Shown here piece by piece: positions 47,101-50,705 of a DNA stretch of 64,000 bases (within the stretch, counting starts at the first letter, position 1; the number at the start of each line of letters is the position of its first letter). The position numbers and the translations under genes were made by a program. The notes under the pieces are model-generated. The model ran no database searches. It saw only the letters and a list, made by a program, of their open reading frames with translations, and was not told where the DNA came from. The stretch comes from Pararge aegeria (Eukaryota; Arthropoda; Insecta; Lepidoptera; Nymphalidae): NCBI RefSeq assembly GCF_905163445.1, contig NC_053184.1, positions 17,050,001 to 17,114,000 of the forward strand, read 5' to 3'.

Positions 47101-50026
47101 ATTAATCATTTCTGAATTTTCTCTGATCTGGCCTAGCGGAAGGCTTTGGTAACCACCATACCGACAAAGATGTGCCACAAAGCGATTTGGCGTTCGGGTA
47201 ACATTTAGCGTAGAAACCGATCGGGAATATGGGTTTAATATAACTGCCATACCCCTAACAGGTTAGCCTGCCAGCATCTTACGCTGCATCATTTCTTACC
47301 AGCTGGTGAGTTGCAGTCTAGGGCAAACTTGTAGTAAGAAAACTAAATTGACCTATTAACCAGGACAGGTCGGGACTTTCCTTTTCGTTTGGTTTCCCGT
47401 AATGCTCAGGTCCCAGGTTATTACTAAACATCATCATACTCCGCCTAATAACTCGCGGGACACGTACTTCTTTAAACGAGATACGGAATTAGACCATTGA
47501 CCCACCCCGCTGCTACAATATGGAATTGAGGGCTTAACAGATCAAATCATTTTCATTTCACGAAACCTCTTTGAACGCGTAAACAATGTACCCACATTTT
47601 AGAATACTTCTTGCAAATAAATTTTTTTATTTATTTATTTATCTTTATATATATATATATATCAATATATATATTATATAGGTATACATTGCAAAATACC
47701 TATGTGTAATTGTAAAACAATCCAATTGTCAATTGACTACTGAACTAGTATAAACTGTGTTTCAGTAGTCAGCCTCCCCCAATTATACAGGTAAAATTAC
47801 ACAACGAGCAAATAGTGAGAAATTTTAACAATTAAAAATTTAAAATAAAATTTATAATTTCTTGTGTGCGTGTATATGTCACTGAACTTCTCCTGAACAG
47901 CTAGACCGATTTGAGTGAGTTTTTAGGTATTCATTTGGGTGGCGCCCTGGATGGTTTAGATTCACATCTGATAGCTGGCGCCCGACAGATGGCGCTGGGG
48001 TCCGCTAGTTTATTTATAACAATAGATCCTCTTGTAAGATAGAAGTGTCTTGTTCTGAGCAGTGGGAAATGTAAACGTGGATGATGAAAGATGATGAACG
48101 AGGATCCTTTTTAAAATTACTTATGTTATTTAATTTCAGTTCCACGTCCCAGAAATGGCGGCAGTGTTTCTAATATCAATTTTGGCCACAGTAGCAATCG
48201 AAATGCCATTCAACCAAGTGTATAGGATATATTTTGGTAAGTATTGTCCTTATTTATTTATTTTATTTATACTCTTTATTTGCACACAAATAAAAATACA
48301 AAAAAAGAATAAAAGAAAACACAGACAGAAGAAGTATACAAAAGGCGGCCTTATCGCTTTGTAGCGATCTCTTCCAGGCAACCTTAGGATAAGGAAATAA
48401 ATATAGCTCGGATGATCTAGGGACATTGGGGTCCCACGGAGCTGGAGTGGCGACCTCAAAGGTGGTTCATCAATAGCCTATAACAGTCTACTGCTGGACT
48501 AAACACCTCTCGCAAGGAAGGGTTTGCCCATAATCACCACGCTTGACAGGTGGGGTTGGTGGTCACAGTATACAACATGTAACCGAATTACGTTACGAAT
48601 AAATAATTTTGAAGGATGCATAAGTATATCATCCTTATGCATCCTTATAAATTCATAAGGAATCATCCTGTAAAAATATAAAATCAAAAGAAACATTTAT
48701 TTTTCAAAAAACTAATTCAAAACAACCCTATTGAAGATAAAAGACCGACACGCGCATAGTACCTACGCTCCGCAACGCGTACCTAATAAAGTGACAGGAG
48801 TCACATGATTTTAATTTTGCATGTGATGTTTGGGCTGTATCTAATTTATTTCAGTAAAAACTATGGCAGTTCTTTACTGAAAAATATAAGGTTTTCGGTT
48901 TCACTGATAAGTCGCAGAGACCGTACAAAATGTACGTCTAAAGCCTGTGAAGTATCATTTCGTTTATATTTACACGTTATATAAACGTTGTTTACACATA
49001 GTAGTAGCACAGGGGACACTGCTGTCCGTTTTCCGTCATATTCCTCAGTCCCCTCGTAAGACAACTTTATCCTGATCTGCCGTCACCACAAGGCATGGAA
49101 ACGCATATACGTCAAAAAACGTGTTGCGGGAATGCAAGCGGCATAAAACCGTAACGTGTGGAAATCCCTAGAAAATACCTAAGTCCAGCAGTGGTGGGCG
49201 TCCTGTCATGATGTCATGATGTCAAACTTCTATGTGCCAATATAATCTAAATCCGTTTCACACAAACTTCTATGTGCCAATATAATCTAAATCCGTTTCA
49301 CACAAACTTTAATATGCCAATACAATCTAAAGACGTTTAACACAAACTTCTATATGCCAATATAATCTAAAGACGTTTGACACAAACTTCTTTGTGCCAA
49401 TATGATCTCAAGACGTTTGACACAAATTTCTATGTGCCAATATAATCTAAAGCCGTTTGACACAAACTTCTATGTGCCAATATAAACTAAAGACGTTTGA
49501 CACAAACTTCTATGTGTCAATGTAATCTAAAGACGTTTAAGTACGGTACGGTACATTCAGTAGGCAAGTAGGCAATTTCGAATTAAATTATGACCTGGAT
49601 CATACACAACCATTTCGCTGGTCATCCTTCTCAGTCTTCCAGAAAGTTTACGATGTAGATGACTTGGTTATCTTTATTTATCTTTAATGATCTTAATATG
49701 ATTGCAGTCATGTGTCAAAAGCAGTACCTATTTTATTTATACTCTTCCATTGAAGCTACCTAAATAAATTCAGAAAATTGGAACTGAAAAGCGAACATTT
49801 TCTACAGGAAGAACGTTTAATTTTCCTATTGTCACACAAATGCTAGGATGGATTAATTTAATTAGTTTTACTGACTTATCTACTCGCTTAATTTACAACG
49901 ACCTTTATTAACTTAGCTAAAAGATAAAAACGCTAAAATAAGCTAACCTAACCTAACCTATTCTATTTTTTTTTTATTTTTTTTTTACTTTCAGGAAAAT
50001 CACAGACGAAGCTAAAAGAAAAATGA
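10945..50026 (+). CDS. NRF-6-like (nose resistant to fluoxetine) membrane acyltransferase, 11 exons, 5' end missing
   Basis: Spliced model: join(10945..11156, 22340..22533, 23553..23817, 25219..25379, 33850..34018, 38413..38606, 42394..42523, 43086..43275, 44822..44964, 48140..48236, 49995..50026). Every junction is AG/GT and every phase matches, giving 595 residues and one stop. Residues 1-135 form the extracellular Cys-rich NRF domain (FDECLGI, GKYCL, WGVCIPSTC). Residues 136-586 form the acyltransferase-3 region: a first membrane helix ending LGTMLDD, then GVDAFRGLNA and LLVAHKSMAM with the family's conserved His, YTDSFLYLSG, RLFP, and CLTHTHQIGMDMQLY. Members of this family are multi-pass proteins proposed to move or acylate lipids; C. 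elegans NRF-6 acts in fluoxetine response and yolk uptake. The substrate here cannot be read. Exon 1 needs one base from an upstream exon (probably completing Met), so the signal peptide and start lie upstream and were not recognised. Introns run from 0.56 to 11.2 kb and are full of transposons. Insects usually carry many paralogues, so no symbol is given. Confidence 0.9.
11561..11790 (-). mobile_element. Helitron-like element
   Basis: Reverse copy of the unit at 43876-44084: actagcggacccgcgcgact at one end, then the cccccgaaaccccc block and a degenerate tail. Confidence 0.5.
11848..11945 (+). repeat. RTE 3'-region fragment
   Basis: It carries cagtaagcgcagcgtttgtc and the following block found in the longer RTE fragment at 23046-23437. 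Confidence 0.45.
12187..12460 (-). mobile_element. SINE-B copy, near full length
   Basis: Tail block at 12200-12250, body landmarks gctaacctgttaggg and cttagcggcacgtc, then head with box B complement gggaatcgaaccc at 12438-12450. The T-run at 12184-12191 is the A tail. Confidence 0.8.
12899..12962 (-). repeat. Element H fragment
   Basis: Matches the tttatttcaagtaggcc / acttttgaaacgtca block of the dispersed element seen at 58567-58745. Confidence 0.5.
13066..13148 (-). repeat. SINE-C tail fragment
   Basis: It carries the ccattaccggcccac and gaaggggttaaggccgtagt blocks. It ends where a hAT-type end (cagtggcgtgca at 13150) begins. Confidence 0.6.
13150..13275. mobile_element. hAT-type MITE, left-end fragment
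   Basis: Begins cagtggcgtgcattgaggg, the terminal motif of the 44196-44340 MITE. Its interior matches 21190-21260 rather than the short MITE. No right end was found. Confidence 0.45.
13522..13985 (+). repeat. Direct repeat pair of about 105 bp
   Basis: The block starting gacgtcctataccgtgttct occurs at 13522 and 13884, with scattered differences over about 105 bases. The first copy lies outside and the second inside the MITE-D copy at 13652-14054. Confidence 0.7.
13652..14054. mobile_element. MITE-D copy (TIR cacagaattaagaa)
   Basis: Left end cacagaattaagaatgtac, right end tatgttcttaattctga. The interior is shared with copies at 19891-20133 and 40711-41033 (ggttagtcac-like block, agcaac block). 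Confidence 0.65.
14480..14600 (-). pseudogene. RTE reverse transcriptase C-terminal fragment
   Basis: The minus strand encodes RRLRITQRAMEREMLE, the same motif as in the RTE fragment at 23046 (RRLRVTQRAMERAMLG). Confidence 0.65.
15745..16410 (-). mobile_element. SINE-A split by a later insertion
   Basis: The SINE body at 15745-15832 (tcaaagtaagcgtagcttg) resumes at about 16262-16410 (tacataaatacttataat, then gaatcgaaccc box B complement). The insertion 15836-16260 breaks it at its TA-rich middle. Confidence 0.7.
15836..16262 (+). mobile_element. Element K (non-autonomous; RTE-like or Helitron-like), nested in SINE-A
   Basis: It opens ctagctgttgcccgagactt and ends tacattgacaaatataatat with an agggatagggatagggata tail. 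Other copies: 17765-18235 (minus), 24103-24420 (5' part) and 21680-21935 (related). A short-repeat tail argues for target-primed insertion; the class is not resolved. Confidence 0.55.
16640..16850 (-). pseudogene. LINE reverse transcriptase C-terminal remnant
   Basis: The minus strand reads RKVTFFGHL, a stop, then EGRIIGKVFWRQRKKWIDYM, which is the F-G-H-x-x-R ... G-x-I-x-G-K-R ... W end typical of RTE/Proto2-like ORFs. Decayed. Confidence 0.5.
16858..16941 (-). repeat. LINE 3' end family with (ATTC)n tail, fragment
   Basis: Shares cggccttatcgctacatagc and gatctcttcctgg with copies at 38283, 40262, 48245 and 59961. Confidence 0.55.
17308..17540 (-). mobile_element. SINE-B copy, head truncated
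   Basis: Tail and body blocks are present (aactgcaatctcac, cacggcatcgtaccggaacc, caccagacgagaccagag). The box B end is degraded. Confidence 0.7.
17555..17592. repeat. Short perfect inverted repeat
   Basis: ggggacatttaacaat and attgttaaatgtcccc face each other around a short aataa spacer. It is a small hairpin next to the SINE-B head. Confidence 0.7.
17765..18235 (-). mobile_element. Element K, near full-length copy
   Basis: Reverse copy of the 15836-16262 element, from ccatactaatattataaatg to cgcgggcaacagatagta. Confidence 0.6.
18303..19110 (-). mobile_element. SINE-C split by hAT-type end and SINE-A
   Basis: SINE-C tail at 18303-18377 and head at about 18895-19110 (box B region near 19050). 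Between them lie hAT MITE end sequences (18378-18435 and about 18875-18895) and a complete SINE-A. A layered insertion. Confidence 0.6.
18598..18845 (-). mobile_element. SINE-A (Metulj-like), full length
   Basis: Runs from tactacgacaatacacacac to ctgcgccaatcggctgtc, with the box B complement gggaatcgaacccacgg at 18781-18797. Confidence 0.8.
19360..19420 (-). repeat. SINE-B middle fragment
   Basis: Contains gaatcgcttgttgg and the gagccttccaccagacgaga block of SINE-B. Confidence 0.45.
19612..19874 (+). mobile_element. Helitron-like element
   Basis: Opens atatctttaaacgagcaatt and ends gacgaagttgcacgggtaag ctagt, as in the copy at 43876-44084, with extra AT sequence inside. Confidence 0.55.
19891..20133. 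mobile_element. MITE-D copy
   Basis: Left end caccgaattaagaacatac, right end ttttcttaattccgtg. Internally deleted relative to 40711-41033. Confidence 0.6.
20134..21019. other. Intronic, nothing firm recognised
   Basis: A 73-codon open frame at 20372-20593 has no family motif and is not called a gene. The sequence at 20925-21010 is GC-richer and may be an old repeat. Confidence 0.4.
21020..21386. mobile_element. hAT-type MITE pair of ends with element H inside
   Basis: Left end cagtggcgtgcatagagg and right end tgtacgccactg face each other. Between them lies an element H fragment (21065-21210) in plus orientation. Flanking 8-mers differ (gtatgatg and acgtgaag), so this is not one clean insertion. 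Confidence 0.5.
21558..22127. repeat. Inverted duplication of a SINE-C/hAT junction
   Basis: The left arm (about 21558-21650) and the reverse complement of the right arm (about 22030-22127) share the SINE-C part, the word ctcaggcatg and the hAT end cagt(gg/at)cgtgcatagagg. The spacer holds an element K-like insert at 21680-21935. Confidence 0.7.
22128..22205 (+). repeat. SINE-C tail, continuing the right arm
   Basis: ctacgtcttaaccccttttc through ccgttaatgggtcgataggatg, the plus-orientation SINE-C 3' end. Confidence 0.6.
22340..22533 (+). CDS. NRF-6-like gene, exon b (rest of NRF domain)
   Basis: The acceptor is tctttccag and the donor gtaagt. It encodes HRLPRYSSILWGVCIPSTC, the Pro-Ser-Thr-Cys signature of the NRF domain, then an acidic helix and a final domain Cys (NTMCTIKD). 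It starts in phase 0, matching exon a, and ends with two bases over. Confidence 0.88.
22812..23515 (-). mobile_element. SINE-B split by an RTE fragment
   Basis: Tail and body at 22812-23040; the head resumes at about 23438-23515 with gggaatcaaacccgggacc (box B complement). Confidence 0.7.
23046..23437 (+). pseudogene. RTE-clade LINE, 5'-truncated 3' fragment
   Basis: Encodes RRLRVTQRAMERAMLGVSLR, then RTRVTDIAQRVVKLKWEW and AGHIARRTDERWG before a stop, which is the C-terminal end of RTE reverse transcriptase ORFs. It closes with gatgatgatgacgatgatga, the short-repeat tail of the clade. It lies inside a SINE-B. Confidence 0.8.
23553..23817 (+). CDS. NRF-6-like gene, exon c (first membrane helix and catalytic-type His)
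   Basis: Two acceptors lie close together. The one ending at 23552 (tttctgtttcag) fits the phase and gives a clean membrane helix, ITFFLAIILLLSLGTMLDD. The one ending at 23566 (ttttttttag) would break the frame. The exon then carries GVDAFRGLNAFALLVAHKSM, the acyltransferase-3 segment with the conserved Arg and His. The donor is gtatgt, phase 0. Confidence 0.87.
24103..24420 (+). mobile_element. Element K, 3'-truncated copy
   Basis: Opens ctagttgttgcccgcgactt and matches the 15836 copy as far as ctcccaaagaaaccg. Confidence 0.55.
24635..24805 (-). mobile_element. SINE-C, internally deleted
   Basis: The tail block at 24648-24680 joins directly to the head with box B complement (gctcgaactcggtct) and gctatcaccgct. 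Confidence 0.65.
25219..25379 (+). CDS. NRF-6-like gene, exon d
   Basis: The acceptor is atcctcag and the donor gtgagt. It encodes VIGRSAIVYTDSFLYLSGFL, the family's Y-x-D-x-F-x-x-x-SG helix, and ends in an Arg-rich loop (KSRLLTRWFR) just before RLFP in the next exon. The last Arg codon is split AG/A. Confidence 0.87.
25413..25490 (+). repeat. Short tandem duplication
   Basis: gaacatagacaatatatgcg and gaacatagacaataaatgcg each continue tctatggtttgtgact-like. Two copies of about 37 bases. Confidence 0.75.
27850..28045 (+). repeat. GC-rich repeat-like segment next to an RTE tail
   Basis: Clearly GC-richer than the surrounding intron and running straight into an RTE tail. No domain is readable. 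Probably part of the same retroelement. Confidence 0.35.
28045..28200 (+). repeat. RTE 3' end fragment
   Basis: Contains ggacggatgacatcaggcga, then aaaagacctatgtccagcag and an atgatgatgatga tail, matching the end of the 23046-23437 fragment. Confidence 0.65.
28203..28355 (+). mobile_element. SINE-B 3' part
   Basis: Plus copy: gacgtgccgctaagcgat, gtagcccgctaccatcagat, gattgcagtcaagggctta. Confidence 0.65.
29130..29250. repeat. Unclassified repeat beside the LINE tail
   Basis: gataagcaga-type block ending cgcagggcaggcgaggaaca, related to the 3' part of element E (9790-9850). Confidence 0.45.
29261..32660 (-). mobile_element. Full or near-full LINE copy with poly(A) tail
   Basis: The element reads from about 32660 down to a run of about 24 T on the plus strand (29261-29284), which is its poly(A) tail. 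The 3' UTR is only about 60 bases. The 5' leader (32355 to about 32660) is GC-richer than the surrounding intron. The 5' border is approximate: the next recognised repeat, a SINE-B-like fragment, starts near 32675. No target duplication was found by eye. Confidence 0.75.
29343..32354 (-). CDS. Non-LTR retrotransposon endonuclease/reverse transcriptase, intact ORF
   Basis: An uninterrupted 1003-residue ORF. The N-terminal APE-type endonuclease shows SNIRGIHSN (52-60), TETQ (79-82), GDFN (186-189) and SDH (261-263). The reverse transcriptase shows KASGPDGIP (506-514), NYRPIA (565-570), DVSKAFD (637-643), GVPQGSVLS (693-701) and the YADD catalytic loop (720-723). The C-terminal part includes KAWNALPSS and ends GKRASS. 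No ORF1 is visible upstream, so the copy is 5'-shortened, or the family uses one ORF, or ORF1 is lost. The true start may be a Met further in (residue 29 or 33). Sequence style fits the Jockey/CR1/L2 side of the non-LTR tree; the clade is not settled. It lies antisense in intron 4 of the NRF-6-like gene. An open frame of this length suggests recent insertion. Confidence 0.93.
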   Translation of the reverse strand: MVSSWIEESTNVAPRTTAIPFPIHPLHQMTRKMKKSKYTQRLHLLSLKVHFSNIRGIHSNLCAVHHHLETERPHLLFLTETQIGVPTDVAYLQYPGYSLEHNFKPRAGVCMFARNDVCCRRLRNLEVPNFSIMWCLLDTGTDQIVYACTYRSHSGDQETTRMFQYLSETADTVQRRYPTAQMVFLGDFNAHHQDWLFPYQNTDHAGREALKFALSLDLSQLVQEATRVPDIDGHTPNCLDLLLTTDPDRFSVSVRAPLGTSDHCLVRSVSNYHPLDSGSTGIRRVWRYKSADWDEMRHFFASFPWRQVCFSSNDPSSSEKALSEVIMQAMEYFIPFADVSLDGRVPRWYNAECAQAEAHKDTAFAAWAEARSKKAPDITAKKRAFNSAAKSYKKVLKRARFSRTIRIGAKLASYPRGSKAFWSLSKSIETNFCRPSLPPLLKPDGSLAFTATDKANLLGSLFAANSQLDSGSASPPTIPFCDSVMPEIRIRQCEVLKVLRNLDVNKASGPDGIPAVVLKTCAPELSPILTRLYRLSLKTTQVPKAWKIANVQPVPKKGSRAGPSNYRPIAITSLLCKSLERVLNNRLLAYLENNELLSDRQYGFRRNRSTGDLLVYATHIWGEAMDKHGEALAVSLDVSKAFDRVWHESLLHKLPAYGLPISFCNWIADFLSGRFFRVVVDGSSSDLMAINAGVPQGSVLSATLFLLHINDLLKPGIFGYADDSTVTVRYMSSPRASGEETLVLREALVERVNLALSEVSDWGDTNLVQFNASKIQACLFSAKRSPFPLTPTFRNVSVPITNSIELLGISISSNLNFGQCIESKAKTAGKKLGILNKVKRYFTPEQLLTLYQAQVRSCMEYCSHLWDGSAKYQLDALDSVDRRARRLIGNDLVVSRLQSLEHRRKVACLAVFYKIHFGECAQELFDLVKPSPFYHRTARHRKNLHRYVVEIPSTRTKRFASSFLIRTAKAWNALPSSVFPDTYNLGTFKSRVNRHLLGKRASS
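32675..32800 (-). repeat. SINE-B-like middle fragment
   Basis: gcatcgttccggaacacgac, then gcagggtggtaattctagcc and cgaagcctaccacc, a diverged SINE-B body just upstream of the LINE. Confidence 0.45.
32880..33345 (-). mobile_element. Element E, copy with 34-bp minisatellite
   Basis: On the minus strand it follows the order of the 9263-9860 copy: caaaagtgac hairpin remnant, caagattaacgcctgtcgg, the minisatellite, then tgtgcctg and cacctacgc-type blocks at 32941-32975. Confidence 0.65.
32996..33262 (-). repeat. 34-bp minisatellite, about 8 copies
   Basis: gaccggcagggtggttacgt begins at 32996, 33030, 33064, 33098, 33132, 33166, 33200 and 33234 (plus strand), always 34 bases apart. The fifth copy differs most. 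Copies are otherwise near identical, so recent expansion. Because 34 is not a multiple of 3, it throws up false repetitive open frames. Confidence 0.93.
33850..34018 (+). CDS. NRF-6-like gene, exon e
   Basis: The acceptor is tttttttctag and the donor gtgagt. It encodes RLFPMFLSLMLFCTYILPDV, a membrane helix, then an outside loop with GPQWNLVVEEHSRVC and KNMWKSFLFIHNYFGFEEM. The loop Cys and the Cys opening exon f are a likely disulphide pair (inference). It starts in phase 2 and ends in phase 0. Confidence 0.87.
34388..34505 (+). repeat. Dispersed repeat shared with 9972-10160
   Basis: Shares gtaacttaaaactaaa-type, gagggttccaaacgcg and ggtctaagaaga words with the earlier copy. Confidence 0.5.
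34938..35010 (+). repeat. RTE fragment
   Basis: ggcacagctcggagtaccga then tggacgttagg and gctggaatggcgaccgtctt match the RTE GHIARRTD-W...EWRP coding block. Confidence 0.5.
35742..35892 (-). repeat. Element H fragment
   Basis: ctgccggctcttctcggtgg and tgacgtttcaaaagtgctta, reverse of the 58567 copy. Confidence 0.6.
36186..36440 (-). pseudogene. RTE 3' fragment
   Basis: The minus strand encodes WQWAGHIAQRTDGRWDQK and then MEWRPCTGTRSVGR, ending in a gatgatgatg tail (plus catcatcatc near 36211). Confidence 0.7.
36450..36630 (+). mobile_element. SINE-A copy, joined to a SINE-C scrap
   Basis: Box B ggttcgagtcccacaactg at 36491-36509, then the SINE-A body to gatggcggtgtgtgtatt. At 36630 it runs into the SINE-C head end ctaaccactgggctatcacc. 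Confidence 0.65.
37196..37305. mobile_element. hAT-type MITE, degraded copy
   Basis: cagtggcgagcacttcatac, aaattattttatata and ctgctttatgcgtacccttg follow the 44196-44340 MITE. The right terminal motif is lost. Confidence 0.6.
38283..38386 (+). repeat. LINE 3' end with (ATTC)n tail
   Basis: gataaggccaccaaattgta, a short AT spacer, then gtgtattcattcattcatta. The family recurs at 40262, 48245 and 59961. Confidence 0.6.
38413..38606 (+). CDS. NRF-6-like gene, exon f
   Basis: The acceptor is ttaacttctcag and the donor gtaagt. It encodes CLTHTHQIGMDMQLYVATLP, the position usually read C-x-x-H-T-W-Y-L-x-x-D-M-Q in the family. This is followed by two hydrophobic stretches and RYLAIQWYDISMFVYYGIS. 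Confidence 0.87.
39470..39680 (-). mobile_element. Element E, copy without tandem expansion
   Basis: gcccgtaattacaccggcaa, cacgcccttcaaaccggaag and gtggtaaaacttcc follow the reverse of 9600-9760. The tandem unit occurs once. Confidence 0.6.
40262..40411 (+). repeat. LINE 3' end with (ATTC)n tail
   Basis: ggttgcctggaagagatcgc, tagcgataaggccgccatat, then attcattcattcattc. The best-preserved copy in the window. Confidence 0.65.
40418..40575 (-). mobile_element. Short element G, intact copy
   Basis: Reverse-complement copy of element G, with the right-end landmark at 40425-40447 and the left end near 40560. Confidence 0.6.
40711..41033. mobile_element. MITE-D, complete copy
   Basis: Terminal inverted repeats accacagaattaagaa and ttcttaattctgtggt pair perfectly over 16 bases. 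The 323-bp element has no coding capacity. Confidence 0.75.
42394..42523 (+). CDS. NRF-6-like gene, exon g
   Basis: The acceptor is tttaattttcag and the donor gtgagt. It encodes YSYILPTHRATIYLIGVIMA, matching the family's R-x-x-x-Y-L-x-G helix, then a basic loop (KSKQSR). It completes a split Ser codon from exon f and ends on a codon boundary. Confidence 0.86.
42524..43085 (+). other. Intron 7 of the NRF-6-like gene
   Basis: The shortest intron. No repeat family recognised. Confidence 0.75.
43086..43275 (+). CDS. NRF-6-like gene, exon h
   Basis: The acceptor is catttccag and the donor gtaaga. It encodes two membrane segments, LVWAVCFALGAFTIVSPYQQ and FAAFTPILWGLFMCIAHWCI, with an outside loop between them. 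It ends with the first G of a Gly codon finished by exon i. Confidence 0.87.
43294..43540 (-). mobile_element. SINE-A (Metulj-like), full length
   Basis: From tactacgacaatacacacat to ctgcgcgattcggccgtc. Box B complement gggaatcgaacccactg lies at 43475-43491. Confidence 0.82.
43876..44084 (+). mobile_element. Helitron-like element, complete copy
   Basis: Opens tcttatatctttaaacgagc, holds gggggtttcgggggcgataa and ends cgaagttgcacgggtcagct ag. A TC start and CTAG end with a short GC-rich stem before it fit Helitron rules; no protein is encoded. Confidence 0.6.
44196..44340. mobile_element. hAT-type MITE, intact, with 8-bp target duplication
   Basis: 145 bp with ends cagtggcgtgcac and gtgcacgccactg (perfect 13-bp inverted repeats). 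It is flanked by gcctcaag at 44188-44195 and again at 44341-44348. An eight-base duplication and a CAGTGGCG-type end are hAT marks. Non-coding. Confidence 0.9.
44495..44745 (+). mobile_element. SINE-C copy
   Basis: Head with box B gagttcgaatcccag at 44540-44554, body with taatgttctcaaaggtatg, tail to accttaacccgattatgatg. Confidence 0.75.
44822..44964 (+). CDS. NRF-6-like gene, exon i
   Basis: The acceptor is ttgtgttgtcag and the donor gtaagt. It encodes FKFFNKIAYGVYLTQFPIFF, the family's S/K-x-A-Y-x-x-Y-L helix, then NVGVQRHSEHYTPLLL. The open frame runs on upstream into a SINE-C copy, which is not part of the gene. Confidence 0.88.
45809..46414. mobile_element. MITE-F, long copy (about 606 bp)
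   Basis: Ends attatgaaaattaagcttaa and ttaagcttaattttcataat are inverted. The interior has a stem aatgaataattgtta / taacaattattctttg near 45860-45895 and a cggtttcggagcgaaacg block shared with the short copy. The minus strand around 46140-46340 has a weak LINE-like look, not firm. Confidence 0.65.
46767..47002. mobile_element. MITE-F, short copy with flanking direct repeat
   Basis: Inverted ends around aaaatcaagcttaatttgct and agcaaattaagcttgatttt, extended by cgcgaacagca / tgctgttcgcg. The centre (46911-46958) is a perfect 21-bp stem. The 12-mer aaaagcatacct flanks it at 46754-46765 and 47003-47014. Confidence 0.75.
47070..47342 (+). mobile_element. SINE-B, plus copy
   Basis: ttgcaaattaatcatttctg, tagcgtagaaaccgatcggg, aacaggttagcctgccagca, then gagttgcagtctagggca and an A-rich end. 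Confidence 0.75.
47866..48009 (+). mobile_element. Short element G, intact copy
   Basis: Plus-strand copy of element G in intron 9 of the NRF-6-like gene. It ends ctagt about 130 bases before exon j. Confidence 0.6.
48140..48236 (+). CDS. NRF-6-like gene, exon j (last membrane helix)
   Basis: The acceptor is taatttcag and the donor gtaagt. It encodes MAAVFLISILATVAIEMPFN then QVYRIYFG. This E-x-P-F pattern after the last helix is typical of acyltransferase-3 proteins. Confidence 0.87.
48245..48397 (-). repeat. LINE 3' end with simple tail, minus copy
   Basis: atttatttattttatttata at the tail side, then aaaaggcggccttatcgctt and gatctcttccaggcaacc. Confidence 0.6.
48415..48500 (+). repeat. 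RTE scrap
   Basis: ggtcccacggagctggagtg and aacagtctactgctggac, pieces of the RTE 3' region. Confidence 0.45.
49130..49220 (+). repeat. RTE 3' end scrap
   Basis: gtggaaatccctagaaaata then cctaagtccagcagtgg and a tgatgtcatgatgtca tail, leading straight into the minisatellite. Confidence 0.5.
49221..49540 (+). repeat. 40-bp minisatellite, 8 copies
   Basis: cacaaacttctatgtgccaa starts at 49261, 49301, 49341, 49381, 49421, 49461 and 49501 with small changes, plus a first copy at 49221. The period is exactly 40. Not a CRISPR: there are no unique spacers. Confidence 0.93.
49995..50026 (+). CDS. NRF-6-like gene, exon k (terminal, short basic tail)
   Basis: The acceptor is tttttactttcag. It completes the Gly codon, adds KSQTKLKEK, and stops with TGA at 50024-50026. 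Lys at -3 and -5 from the end fits a KxKxx ER-retrieval signal, which is inference only. Confidence 0.8.
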
Positions 50027-50155
50027 GGAGAAAGAAAACATGACTGAATTATAATTATTATGTTTAAGCCCAACATCACGTATTTAGTTTGTATTATTTG
50101 ACTATTTTTGTACCATATTAAGTGTAGGACAAATCGTATTATGTAAGAAGAAAAT

Positions 50156-50172
50156 AATAAAGGAAAAATAAA
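50156..50172 (+). terminator. Polyadenylation signals of the NRF-6-like gene
   Basis: AATAAA occurs at 50156-50161 and again at 50167-50172, about 130-145 bases after the stop codon. This is the first strong pair downstream and implies a 3' UTR of about 160-170 bases. Confidence 0.65.
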
Positions 50173-50445
50173 TGACATTACTTTTGGTAAGTTTTATTTT
50201 GTAATTTACACATAACCTATACAGTTAGATAACCACAATACTTCATATAAAGAGATCAGGGTATCAAGAACATATTTTAATTAAATTATTATTTATCTTA
50301 AAATAAATCTATCAATATTTTATATCTCACTATGTACAAAATAAATACTATCTTGGTACAAACACCCTAAGAGATTCGGCTATGCCCATCAATAATTAAT
50401 TATTATTGAAGTAATCCCGAATATTATGATTTTCGGTAATCGTCT

Positions 50446-50705
50446 TATCATCATATCAACCCATTACCAACCCACTGGCCCACAGGGCACGTGGTCACCT
50501 GCCACAATGTATTCCACCGCGATGGCCCAGTGCGGATTGGTGGACTCCACACACCTTTGAGAACATTATGTAGAACTCTGTAGGTTTCCTCACGATGTTT
50601 TCCTTCACCGTTTAAGCAAGTGCTATTTTAATTGCTTGTAAAAACACGCGTAACTTAGAAAAGTTAGAGGTGCGTGCCGAGATTCGAACTCGGCCCTACT
50701 ATCAC
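50446..50705 (-). mobile_element. SINE-C, near full length
   Basis: catcatatcaacccattacc at the tail, gagaacattatgtagaactc in the body, box B complement gagattcgaactcggcc at 50679-50695. Confidence 0.8.

Larger units (their letters stand above)
44965..48139 (+). other. Intron 9 of the NRF-6-like gene
   Basis: Holds two MITE-F copies, a SINE-B and element G. A further TE-like block at 45376-45608 (gttgcccgcggctttg opening) has no class assigned. Confidence 0.75.
48237..49994 (+). other. Intron 10 of the NRF-6-like gene
   Basis: Holds an ATTC-tailed LINE end, RTE scraps and the 40-bp minisatellite. 49560-49960 shows nothing else. Confidence 0.75.

Noticed and set aside
49221..49540. CRISPR-like array
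   Set aside because: The units are contiguous with no unique spacers, in an intron of an animal gene.
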